A stretch of DNA of 64,000 nt, taken from assembly GCA_963580455.1 (NCBI GenBank), contig OY756967.1:16972022-17036021 (forward strand), given 5' to 3'. Positions 26,001 to 35,849 of this stretch are shown in pieces. Each line of letters begins with the position of its first letter. Position 1 is the first letter of the stretch. A program made the position numbers and the translations under genes. Origin of the DNA: Euonymus europaeus (Eukaryota; Streptophyta; Magnoliopsida; Celastrales; Celastraceae). The notes beneath the pieces are model-generated. The model saw only the letters and a program-made list of their open reading frames with translations, had not been told where the DNA came from and did no database searches.

Positions 26001-26991
26001 TGACCACTTCATTTGCTCCCGGAGTTCTACTTTTTCTCAGATCCTGCAACGACACACATATGTGCGAAGATGCACCAGTATCAATGATCCAAGAAGTAGA
26101 TGATGAGTAAATAGAAATAATATTCTCAAGTTTACAGAAATTAGACATACCTTCTGAAGGTGTCTCATTTTCCTTTCCCTTGACTTTCAAGGACTTGAGA
26201 TATTCGGAACAGTTCCTTTTCCAGTGCCCATCCTTCTGACAGAAGAAACATTTTCCTTTATCTGCTGCTGGCGCCTTGTCTTTTGATTTCTTTTTGGAAA
26301 TCTTCTTAGAAGGTCCAGAAGTAGAAGCTTTATTGTTGTTGTTCTTCTTCTTAGAAGATGAAGAAGCTACAAGAGCCTTCTCAACTGTTTTTCCCTTCAT
26401 GTTCTCTTGAGCTGTACCTAGCATATTCAGAAGTTCTCCCAAGGTACACTCAATTTTGTTCATGTGGAAATTCACAATGAACGGTGAAAAGGAATCAGGC
26501 AGGGACTGTAAAATCAAATCAGTCTGTAAGTTGCAATCCATGAGAAAATCCAAATTCTCAAGTTGTTCAGTCAAACTGATCATCTTGAGAACATGATCTT
26601 TCACATTTGCACCTTCAGCCATTCTCTTTCGGAACAATTCCTTAGAGATATCATATCTGGCTGTCCTGCTTTGCTCTCCATATAATTCTTTCAGATGAAA
26701 AATCATATCTTGAGCACTAACATAATTCTCATGTTGTTTTTGAAGCTCATTTGTCATTGAAGCCAGAATATAACTTCTGACTACCAAATCATGCTCTAGC
26801 CACCTTTCATAGGTAGCCTTTTCCTCCTCAGTAGATCCTTCAGGTAAGGATGTTGGAACAGGTTTGTCAAGGACATAGCCAATCTTTTCGAAATTGAGAA
26901 CTATTCTCAAATTTCTCAGCCAGTCAACAAAGTTTGGCCCAGTAAGCCGGTTTGCATCCAAAATGCGTGCAAGTGGGTTGGATTGAGTCAT
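23036..26991 (-). pseudogene. Copia gag-pol polyprotein, one frameshift and one late stop
   Basis: Polyprotein of the 9.2 kb element. Start is taken at 26991 (MTQSNPLARILDANRL). Gag spans to about 26250 and is followed by a zinc knuckle CFFCQKDGHWKRNC. Protease has IIDTGASSHIC; GAG pre-integrase has WHLRLGH and CESCIQGK. A one-base loss near 25496-25500 shifts the frame. Integrase follows with FTDDNSRYGYVYL, LRSDRGGEYLS and GVSERRNRTLLDMV. RVT_2 starts at about 24560 (KWVYKRK, QLDVKTAFLNG, LVLYVDDILLF). RNase H carries DSDFQTD and STTEAEYIA. An in-frame TAA at 23204 precedes the last 55 codons, whose normal stop is 23036-23038. Two lesions only, so this copy died recently. Confidence 0.93.
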
Positions 26992-27030
26992 ACTCGTGTG
27001 CTGCAGAAAATAAATAGAGATTATTAACAA

Positions 27031-28982
27031 TAGTCTATATTAACCAAATAAATTTTGGTCTTTAAAATTATTTGGTACCTCCCACTAATTTTTCGTAACT
27101 CATACATCCCTATTTGAGTAACGGAAATCCTTGTAGAATTTCTAGTGAGTGATTGAGTTCTTATTAATTTTCAGTATACCTCACGTTTAGTCGTTTCTTG
27201 GAATACTTAAATCAATAAGTGAACAACTCTTGTTCAATGTATCTCATACATGATTCAATCATTTTACTTTGGCTCCTAGTATGCAGAACCTCACTTTTCC
27301 TAATTTCTTGGCCCATTATACTTAGTTAAGTAAAAACCCATTATTCAATAAATATAAAAAATTTGAATATTAGTATTCTCACCTTTATTGGTTTCTTGAA
27401 CACCAATATATCTTTATATTTATAACATCTCATGCTTCATAAAATATTAGAAACATCTCTTATGACTCATTGCATAATCCCCATGATTTCTTCATGATCA
27501 ATCATACAAAATCATAAAAGTTTCTAAAATTTTATATAATGGAGAGCCACGATATAATTTCATAAATCATAACGTTTATCAACTTAATATTTAAAGGGAT
27601 GTTAAATAGGTCAAAACATAAATTACATACATGCATAATTTTTAAAAATTTATTCTAAGAATATATCACATATATTTAACAGAAACAAATTCAATTAATC
27701 ATGCATCAATTATTTATTCTAAACATATATCACATATAAATTCAAGAATAAATAATATGTAATTTAAATCATGCATCGATACTTAAACAATTTAACTATA
27801 CCCATGCATCATATAAAACAATTTTATAATCATCACTTAATTAATTCAATTTAAATTAAATTAATTAAATCATGCATATCTATTTATTCTAAGCATATAT
27901 CAAATATAATAATTAGAATAAATAAAAGTCCAGTCCATTTACAGTCCAAAATATAAATCAGTGTTTCTTCTGGCCCATGAACAATCATAACCAAAATCTG
28001 TCTTGGGAATCTGGCCCGTGATTCTATCTCTTATGGCCCAGAACATTTCTGGTCCAATAAAAACAGAATTAAAAACCCATGATCAAGTCTGGCCCATGTC
28101 ATGCCTGTCCAGAAAACCAGGCCCATGATCACAGTAGACTTGGCCCAAAATAAATTGAAAAACCCGTTCAGCTTATCAGGTCATCTGACCGTCTTCTTCG
28201 CCCGTTTCGTTCCCAGCGAATCAGTAGGACCTGCAACAGTTGCAGATCCTTTCAACGCCGTTTCTAGAGACGATGATGGCGGAGACCAGATGTACGACAG
28301 TCATGGAGCATCATCCTCAACCCAGTTTCGTCCCGGAAATTAACCTGTCTGCCACCGGAAGGATCTGCACTTTTCGGACACGAGGAACAACCGGACACTC
28401 CGGTTTTATTTTCCGGTAGATCTAACGATAAGGATAAGACCACACATGACCCATAACCATTATGCATCAATCGAGCCCTTCTTATTGCCCAGATAAAACC
28501 TCTGTCACTGTTATGCCATTTCCGACATCTTCCTTACCCAGAAAAACCAAATGTTCCAGTTTCTTATTTCGGTAAAATAATAATAATAATAATAATAATA
28601 AGACCTGCAACTCTTGCAGATCTTTATCCAACAAAATCCGATGTCGTTTCCGGCGTATTCAGGTGACACAGAACAGATTGAACAACCTGTCTACATTTTT
28701 CTATTGTAACAAGAAGTAGCAGATTTTCACAAGATCCAGATAAAATAATACCACATATTTTTAATCTATATTAAAATATCAAAGGCATGTCTAAAACAGA
28801 TCTACAACTTAGATCATCTAATTTTAGATTTACACAGATCCATACAACACAGTTCATATCAAATATGTCTAGATCTAATAATCCAATTTCTCAATTCATC
28901 AATTGAAATAACAAATCAGATTAAACACATGTATATCAGATACATATATCAATTTAGATCTAAATTGTATACCTAGCCTAAC
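27031..28982 (-). other. Long untranslated leader of the Copia element
   Basis: About 1.95 kb lies between PBS and gag, longer than usual for Copia. It is AT-rich with a more GC-rich island at 28100-28460 and an (AAT)n microsatellite at 28576-28601. Short ORFs in the island match nothing known. Confidence 0.7.
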
Positions 28983-28996
28983 GCCTCCGATACCAC

Positions 28997-30611
28997 TGTT
29001 AGCTAACAGTATACACAACAAATACATACATAGCAGAATACACTATCAAAATACCTTTTGTAGCGTGCTTGTACGAACAGCTTGTCCGGTACTGCTTTCG
29101 TACTCCTTGATCCAATCTATCTCTCTGATTCGCCGGTAGAACTCCGATTATACGAAGTCTCTAGTTAGTCCATCGGAATCACACCAAATACCTTTGAAAG
29201 ACTTTGAAAATTTACTTAATTTAGTAAATTCTCATCAACCGATTCTCTAATCAATTGAGAACAAAATAATAATGCAAGACTTTTCTCTCTCTCCCTCTTT
29301 TCAAAGGAATTCTCGCATTCCAAATGTATACCATATACATTGTTATATACTATATTAGTAGTGTCGGCAACTACTTTAGTTGCCGACAACTACTCTAATA
29401 AATATATTATTATATTAATTAAATAATAAATTCATTAACTGATTAATATCTTATGTACTAGCATTTTATATTAATCAGTTGAATTCATTTCGATTTATAA
29501 TAAACCTTCATTTAATTAATTATTTGATCTTTTCATCTCATGAAAATTATCGAATATTGTTCACTTTCAACTTTAGATGAATAATTTTCATGATTCTTTT
29601 ATGTGTGACTTTCTAGGTTCATTACCGATTAGCAATAAGAATAATATCAAACTCTTTGATATTAATTAAAACATTTTTTAATCATTTCTTATAAATCACG
29701 AGTGACACCTAGCAGTATATCGTGACTACCCAATCGGTGATGAATTCTTTCATATGAACCTTTAATTATAATTTCCGTGTAATTAAATCCTTCCACTGTA
29801 CAATATCCCAATTGAGTGAGGATCATGGATATCGGTCAAATCCACTAACTCAATTATATGTCAGATCCAATATTCTATTGACAAACAAATAATTAATGAA
29901 AACACCTTTTTCATTAATCATATAACCTCGGCCAAAGATTTTCCGTGTCAATAAATATCTGGATCACATAGGATATTCTTCTCGTTTATTTCGAGGCGGT
30001 GGATTACTTATTGACTGCACAAAAGTCTCCATATATAACTAACTGAATCCATCAAATGTTAATATTTATTTAATAAATAAATATTTCCAACATTGATAAA
30101 ATTCAATCACCCATATACAAGACTACTATGTCATCTCAGGTCTAAGAATTATTTACACAATTGTAAATAAATAATAAATCACTGACAAGGAAATAAACCT
30201 CCACGTGATTCATCATTTAACAAGTCATGTTCGAAGCATTTATTCAACAATAAACCTCCCATACTGTTTGTTTTAATATCTCATATTAAATTGCATGAGA
30301 CTCACAACCCTATCATTATAGGAAACAAACAGTATACTGATCTTCCGAATTATTATTGTCCAATTAATAATTCTACAATCAGGAACTTTATTTAAGATAT
30401 TTATACTAGAGATCACTCGTCACTCATATTCTCAACTCTTGAGAATGAGGTCTCTAATAAATACCTACGAACATATTTAATACAACTATATAAATAGAAA
30501 TATCAAATATATAATAAACTGCCATTTATATTTCAACTAATACAGTATTATTATTATATACGTACCAAATACAACCGTATTAAATTGGCTATACAGGACA
30601 TATATCTAAGA
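28997..30611 (-). repeat. 5' LTR of the 9.2 kb Copia element
   Basis: Partner of 21412-23021. The hairpin is conserved at 29362-29388. The terminal dinucleotide is mutated (plus strand ends TAAGA where the partner ends TAACA). A 4-bp insertion near 29435 is one of few length differences. Confidence 0.95.
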
Positions 30612-30616
30612 GGAGC

Positions 30617-30684
30617 CGCTTTACAAGACAAATTCGAAGCTTGTTCTGCCGTCTGCTATTTGGGTTATACCCAAACCAGAATAG
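30617..30684 (+). pseudogene. DUF295 (F-box/KIB1-type) gene fragment, 3' side of Copia insertion
   Basis: It continues the frame from 21411: after the shared GAGC the codons give PLYKTNSKLVLPSAIWVIPK and end in TAG at 30682-30684. PLY and IWV.P are the terminal words of DUF295. A polyadenylation word AATAAA follows at 30741, as expected for a real gene end. Confidence 0.72.
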
Positions 30685-30740
30685 GCCTCAACTCGTTTGG
30701 TTTAAGGTATTATGTGTGTCTAAATGTCTAATGCTGGCAA

Positions 30741-30746
30741 AATAAA
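30741..30746 (+). terminator. Probable polyadenylation signal of the DUF295 gene
   Basis: AATAAA 57 bases after the stop codon of the split DUF295 gene, in the same sense. Position and sequence suit a plant near-upstream element. Confidence 0.4.
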
Positions 30747-30843
30747 GAATTGCTTCTGTAAAACTTGGTGCTCCAGTTGGATCGATATTAATGTAAAGTT
30801 TCCTTGGAAATTGAAATTTGGATTATTGCATGTTTGTGAGCTT

Positions 30844-31999
30844 TTTTTTTATAACAAGAGTAACCATATCATTAATCAATAGCTGAAGGTAATACATCAG
30901 AAGCAACAAGATGAGAGAGCCAAATAGGAGAAGGATTTAAAGGAGAGAGCTCAACATCTAAAGACAATGCATAACGAGCTACAGCATGGGCAACACCATT
31001 GCTCAACCTGCTGGTATGAACAAAAGAAACCTGATTAAAAGCTGCAGCTAAAACCTTACATTCCATAATAACGTCTCCAAGACAGGTTAAGTCCTCTTTA
31101 GCACCATTCATAGCAGCCACCACCAGCTGAGAATCACATTCCACAATAATCCTATGCACACACAGATCACGGGCTGCCAGTAACCCCCTCCTACAAGCCA
31201 TCGCTTCGACCACAGCAACATCATAAAGCCCAGGATAAGGCGTGGCAATGCCACACAGCAGGGCTCCCATTTCATTACGAATAACAACACCGGAGCCAGA
31301 CCGAAGGCTATCAAAATCCAAGGATCCATCCACACTTATTTTTAAAAAACCAGCAAGTGGGGGAGTCCAAACGTGACTTCTATGCTGATGTTCGCCCACA
31401 GAAGGCAAGACACCAACACGGCCAGTATTGCCTGGAACTTGTGCTCTCCTAAACTCTTCAAGAAAATTGTCAGCCTCCTGGACCACATCGATAGGAGAAA
31501 AAGAAGAGCCTCTGAAAATTCTCCAATTTTGACACTTCCACAAGGTCCAAAGCATCATAGCCCACCTTTCCTTAAAGCTTGTTATACCCTCCTGCAATAT
31601 TAAGCGACACCAGTCTATAATATTTCTCGCACCAAGATACCACTAGCCCGATAAAGGAAAAGAACTCCACACTCCCACCGCAAGAGGGCACCTTCCAAAC
31701 ACATGTTCCTCAGTTTCTACCTCATCCTCACATAAACTACACATAGGGGAAGGGGCACACCGACGATGGAAAAGGGCAGAAGTTGTGGGGAGACCTCGAT
31801 GGCAAAGCCGCCAGAGAAAAGTTTTCACTCGTGGAGGAACTCGAAGGGACCATATACAACTCCAATTAGCTGTAGTGGCAGCAACACTAGTTGACGCTGC
31901 AGCATTAAAATCAGGATGAACAAGTTGATTCTCAGCCACTTGGTAACCAGATTTAACAGAGTAGACTCCATTAGTGGTGAAATGCCAAATTAGGTGATC
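30844..31999 (-). mobile_element. 5'-truncated L1-type LINE with 11-bp target duplication
   Basis: Perfect direct repeats TTTGTGAGCTT at 30833-30843 and 32000-32010 bound the insertion. On the minus strand it ends in a run of about nine A (30844-30852), the LINE poly(A) tail. Only the C-terminal part of ORF2 is present, so it is a typical dead-on-arrival copy. It landed in the 3' flank of the DUF295 gene. Confidence 0.92.
30872..31999 (-). pseudogene. LINE ORF2 C-terminus: zinc-binding RT domain and RNase H
   Basis: One frame from the truncation point gives IWHFTTNGVYSVKSGYQ, then the zf-RVT domain (WSLRVPPRVKTFLWRL, CSLCEDEVETEEHVFGRC; 31939-31680). A single TAG at 31643 interrupts it. The frame resumes into an RNase H-like domain (31330-30990) with ISVDGSLD, EAMACRRGLL, VECDSQLVV and NGVAHAVARYAL, holding the acidic residues expected of RVT_3. 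The ORF ends at 30872, about 20 bases before the poly(A). One stop in about 370 codons suggests a fairly young copy. Confidence 0.9.
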
Positions 32000-32440
32000 T
32001 TTGTGAGCTTGACTTCAAAGTTATGACATTATCTTTAATTCAATATTTAACTTACCATTTTTGCTGTTTTCTTTTCTTTCATCTATGAAATTATGGATCC
32101 TGGTGTGAGTTTCTTTCATCTATAAACTATGGACAGTAAGAATTGTTATGCTTCAGTTAACTCAATTGGTTAAGATCACTGTGGTGGTTGATGCTAATAT
32201 TAATTCTTTAGCTTATACCAAAGTTGGCTAGCCCCATAATAAGATGTAATCTGGTGGATTATAGAGGAAGGCACAACCTATGTGAAGATTGAAATTGCAA
32301 TGGTAGTTGAAGGCGTAGCCATTGTCTGAATCCACCGCCCGGGTAGGCGTGGAAGGGAAGGAGGGTCGAGCTCTAGGGATTTAGTTGAGTTAGGTGTGTG
32401 CGATCTCTTTCCGTCTGGTGCAAGAGAGAAGTTAATTTTT

Positions 32441-32589
32441 CACAAGTTAAATAACGCTGCTGTTATGTTTCTTGCGTTATTAGGCAATTTTTTAAAAAAA
32501 TTAATGACAATATTCACAAGTTAAATAACGTTGTTGTTATGTTGTTTTGTTATTAGATAATTTTTAAAAAACAATTAATGACATTATTC
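32441..32589 (+). repeat. 74-bp tandem duplication, two copies
   Basis: Both units start CACAAGTTAAATAACG and end near AATTAATGACA(A/T)TATT. They differ at about ten positions. Two small hairpins follow: GACGCTA/TAGCGTC near 32606-32629 and GACCGTTT/AAACGGTC at 32714-32732. The 32011-32750 stretch has no gene. Confidence 0.75.
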
Positions 32590-32756
32590 ATTCAGATACA
32601 CCAGTGACGCTACTACTGTGAATAGCGTCAATTGCTAGTATGCTAAATAGTTAGAATTTTGTTATATTGCAAAATAATTTATTTCTAAATTTTCTTTTGC
32701 AGCTATCTACCCAGACCGTTTTTCAAACGGTCTAGTATTTTGTACCGTAGTGATGA

Positions 32757-32910
32757 GGGCCCTGAACAATTGCAAAACATATATGTGATCGACTGTTTCC
32801 TGCCTCGATAGACACACTGGACAGATATTTTCATGTTGTCGAACGATTATTCCTTTTCGAGCTAATCATGAGTCTCTAGTTGACAGTTTCATTCTTGGCA
32901 ATAGGATTGG
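32757..32910 (-). pseudogene. LINE zf-RVT remnant
   Basis: The minus strand reads LPRMKLSTRDS, a stop, then LARKGIIVRQHENICPVC and SRQETVDHIYVLQLF. The pattern LP..(L/K)..RG....C..C...ETVDHI is that of the zinc-binding domain at the end of plant LINE reverse transcriptase. It is a separate, older piece than the LINE at 30844-31999. Confidence 0.6.
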
Positions 32911-32959
32911 CTGAGGCAGGACTCAGGAGCTGCTGCTAGCTTATATTATAAAGATCCTA

Positions 32960-33027
32960 CTGTAAAGTCACCTTTGACTGTGAAATTGTGCTATGCCCTA
33001 TCAGAAATGACAAAGGTGACTTTACTG
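32960..33027. other. Long near-perfect hairpin
   Basis: Arms CTGTAAAGTCACCTTTG (32960-32976) and CAAAGGTGACTTTACTG (33011-33027) pair at 16 of 17 positions with a 34-nt loop. Weaker pairing continues outward. It lies outside any element I could define. It may be a short MITE or a small-RNA precursor; nothing in the sequence decides. Confidence 0.5.
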
Positions 33028-33183
33028 CAAGAGTCCATATACAAGGAACTCTTCCCAATGGAATTAACAACCCTGTCCTCCATCTAAGGTTCCACCCATG
33101 GGCCCATACAAGCTACTGAGTCCTTCTGCTGTAATGGCAGATTATACAATCACTGATAAGCCACACAAAGTGGTGCTTCCATG

Positions 33184-34695
33184 TGTTATATAACACAGCG
33201 AAAGCAACACAAATTTTACCTCTTCAAGCGTACTTGATCAAAATTTGCTCAGTCAATTGATCTCCGATAATACGGAGTTTCTAGTCGGTTCACCGGAATC
33301 ACACTAAGAATGCCTTTAAAATATTCTTCTAATTGATTCTTTAATAATTAAAAAAAACATTGGATTGCGTGTTGGTTGGTTGCCATCGCCAATGTGTATC
33401 AACATACACATATTTTATAGCCTTTGCCGACACTCCATTTCAATTAAATGGAGCAACTTCCAACTAACATGCATTATTATATGCATTATTTTATTAATTA
33501 AATCATGATCCAATTTTTAATCAATGACAAAAGTGCTAGCAGTGTTCATTAATCAATTGGATCCAATCTGGTTTACAATAAACCTGCATTTAATTAATAA
33601 TTTGATTATTTTCATCTCATGAAAATTATCGAATCCACACAGTCCTCTTTGCAACCTTAGCTGAAACAAATTTCCGTGATTCTTTTATGTGTGAATTTCT
33701 AGGTTAATTACCGATTAGCAATAAGAATAATATCAAACTCTTTGATATTAATTAAAACAACTTTTAATCATTTCTTATAAATCACGAGTGACATCTACCA
33801 GTATATCGTGACTACCCAATCAGTGATGAATACTTTCATATGAACCTTTAATTACAATTACCATGTAATAGAATCCTTCCAGTGTGCAATATCTCAATTG
33901 AGTGAGAATCATGGATATCAGTCAAATCCACTAACTCAATCATATGTCAGATCCAATATTTATTGACAAATAATAATTAGTGAAAACACATTTTTCATTA
34001 ATAATTTCACCTCGGCCAAGGATTTCCTATGTCAATAAATATCCAGATCACATAGGATATTCTCCTCATTTATTTCGAGGCGATGGATCCCTTATTGACT
34101 GCACACAAGTCTTCATATATAACTAACTGAATCCATCAAATGCTAATATTTATTCAATGAATAAATATTTCCAATATTGACAAAATTCAATCACCCATAT
34201 ACAAAGACTACTATGTCATCTCAGGTCTAAGGATTATTTACAAAATCGTAAATAAATAATAAATCATTGACAAGGAAATAAACCTCCATGTGATTCATTA
34301 TTTAGCAAGTCATGTTCGAAGCATTTATTCAACAATAAATCTTCCATATTGTTTGTTCTAATATCTTATATTAAATTGCATGAGACTCACAACCCTATCA
34401 TTATAGAAAACAAACAGTATGCTGATCTTCCGAATTATTATTGTCCAATTAATAATTCTACGATCAGGAACTTTATTAAAGATATTTATACTAGAGATCA
34501 CTCGTCACTCATATTCTCAATTCTTGAGAGTGAGGTCTCTAACAAATATCTACGGACATATTTAACATAACTAATAAATAGAAATATCAAATATATAAAT
34601 AAACTGCCATGTATTATTTCAACTAATACAATACTATTATTATATACGTACCAAATACAACAATATAATTGGTTGTACAAGACATATATCTAACA
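33184..34695 (-). mobile_element. Solo LTR related to the 9.2 kb Copia element
   Basis: 1,512 bp with ends TGTTA...TAACA and a perfect target duplication CCATG at 33179-33183 and 34696-34700. From about 33690 to the end it is closely similar to the LTRs of the 9.2 kb element; the first 500 bp (plus-strand order) have diverged strongly. It has a clear TATA box on the minus strand (CTATAAAATA, 33411-33420) and an 8-bp hairpin at 33433-33453 beside it. A product of LTR-LTR recombination. Confidence 0.95.
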
Positions 34696-34993
34696 CCATG
34701 ACCCATAAATCTTTCTAGAATTTTATCGTTGCACCATTACCAATATCCAAACAATTTCCTCATTTGCAACTCTGCCTAACTTAGTGTCTTCATCAGAGGT
34801 TAACCCAACTATAGGATATTCTGAGCTATCAATCTTTTGGACAAGATTCATTTTTTAAGAACCTGTTCATGATGATTCTAGAATGATTTGCATAATTTTG
34901 CCTAGGTCAATTAGTTACAATTTATGTTACTTGTTTAACCAATCCTTTGCTGACATGTGGCAAAGCTTGGTTGTTAAGTTGGTTAAACAATTC

Positions 34994-35001
34994 TATAAAT
35001 A
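34994..35001 (+). promoter_or_regulatory. TATA box upstream of the TPR-like ORF
   Basis: TATAAATA about 165 bp before the ATG at 35161, followed by a CTTCTTCTTCTTCTCTG pyrimidine leader. The layout also fits the promoter half of an LTR, so it may come from a retroelement. Confidence 0.5.
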
Positions 35002-35160
35002 GTAACTCTGTAACAGAAATCACAGTATTGTTGAATTAAACTCATTTCCTCTGGCTTGTTCTCCAAGCTTCTTCTTCTTCTCTGTAAAGTTCTTTCACTA
35101 CTCTTGCTGGGTTAAGGTTCGAAATGGATCTTAACAGTTCTTCATAGTCAATTCTAGGTC

Positions 35161-35793
35161 ATGAAAATGTCAGAAAGAGAGGGACTCTCTCAAATGTTGA
35201 ACTCGGCGCTTCAGTTTTCCAAGGACAATAAATTTGAGGATGCCATGAAGATTCTCAACGAGATCGAAAGGAGGTTTCCAAGATCTCCCGTCACTTACTC
35301 ATTGAAATCTTATGTTCAATCTAAGGCTGCTAAAATGATCTTAAGGAATGAAGACAGAACTGCCGAAGGTGAAGCGTCGGCGTACGCGATGCTGCGTGAC
35401 TCCATCGTAGACGCTGAATCGGCTTTAGCAATTGCACCAACTTACCTTAGAGGATTGCTTGCTCTAGCAGAAGCAACTTTGCTGAATAAAGACTATTACA
35501 GAGCTCTTCAGGTATGCAACAGGGTTCTTTCTGATCTTTCTGAGCAAACAAAACTTGTTGATGACTATGGTAGGAAGATTAGAATGGATTTTGGTAAAAT
35601 GTCAGAAATGATATATTTGTTGAAGGAGATTAAGAAAGTCGCTGCTGAGTCCAGACAAATTGAGGAGAAGAAGGAAGAAAGCGGAAAGATAACTTCCAAT
35701 GAAGGCAGGGTGACTGAGAACGAAGAATTATCGACTCTAGATCGACTTCCAAGGACAACGATGCGAAAAAAGGGATTGCGCTCTATCGATTAA
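35161..35793 (+). CDS. TPR-like helical repeat protein, 210 aa
   Basis: An uninterrupted single-exon ORF starting MKMSEREGLSQMLN. Residues about 12-40 (ALQFSKDNKFEDAMKILNEI) and 85-130 (SIVDAESALAIAP, then LLALAEATLLNKDYYRALQV) have the alternating small/large pattern of tetratricopeptide helix pairs. The C-terminal 60 residues are charged and probably disordered. The order of helices recalls the N-terminal DUF627 region of plant ubiquitin-hydrolase-like proteins, where the rest of the protein would be missing here; this is a weak inference. There is no signal peptide or membrane segment. A TATA box and pyrimidine leader lie upstream, and an LTR-like region begins within about 100 bp of the stop. 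It may be a complete small gene or an exon trapped between retroelement pieces. Function unknown. Confidence 0.65.
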   Translation: MKMSEREGLSQMLNSALQFSKDNKFEDAMKILNEIERRFPRSPVTYSLKSYVQSKAAKMILRNEDRTAEGEASAYAMLRDSIVDAESALAIAPTYLRGLLALAEATLLNKDYYRALQVCNRVLSDLSEQTKLVDDYGRKIRMDFGKMSEMIYLLKEIKKVAAESRQIEEKKEESGKITSNEGRVTENEELSTLDRLPRTTMRKKGLRSID

Positions 35794-35849
35794 GTAAAAA
35801 ATTGGAAACAAGAAAGAAATTTGGGATGAAGAAAGACTGATACCCACCG

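Larger units (their letters stand above)
21412..30611 (-). mobile_element. Complete Copia LTR retrotransposon, 9.2 kb
   Basis: Minus-strand element with 5' LTR 28997-30611, PBS 28983-28995 (TGGTATCGGAGGC), long leader, gag-pol 26991-23036, polypurine tract 23022-23036 (GGACAAGTGGGAGAT) and 3' LTR 21412-23021. The target duplication GGAGC is perfect at 21407-21411 and 30612-30616. The LTRs differ by roughly fifty bases by hand count, about 3 percent, so insertion is recent but not new. The first base pair of the 5' LTR is altered (TC instead of TG). The element is disabled by one frameshift and one late stop. It split a DUF295 gene. Confidence 0.96.

Noticed and set aside
28101..28470. ORFs on both strands in the Copia leader
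   Set aside because: They overlap each other, match nothing known and coincide with a GC-richer island; no evidence of a captured gene.
32155..32200. tRNA-derived SINE
   Set aside because: AACTCAATTGGTTAAGATC resembles an A box, but no B box or tail follows at the proper distance.
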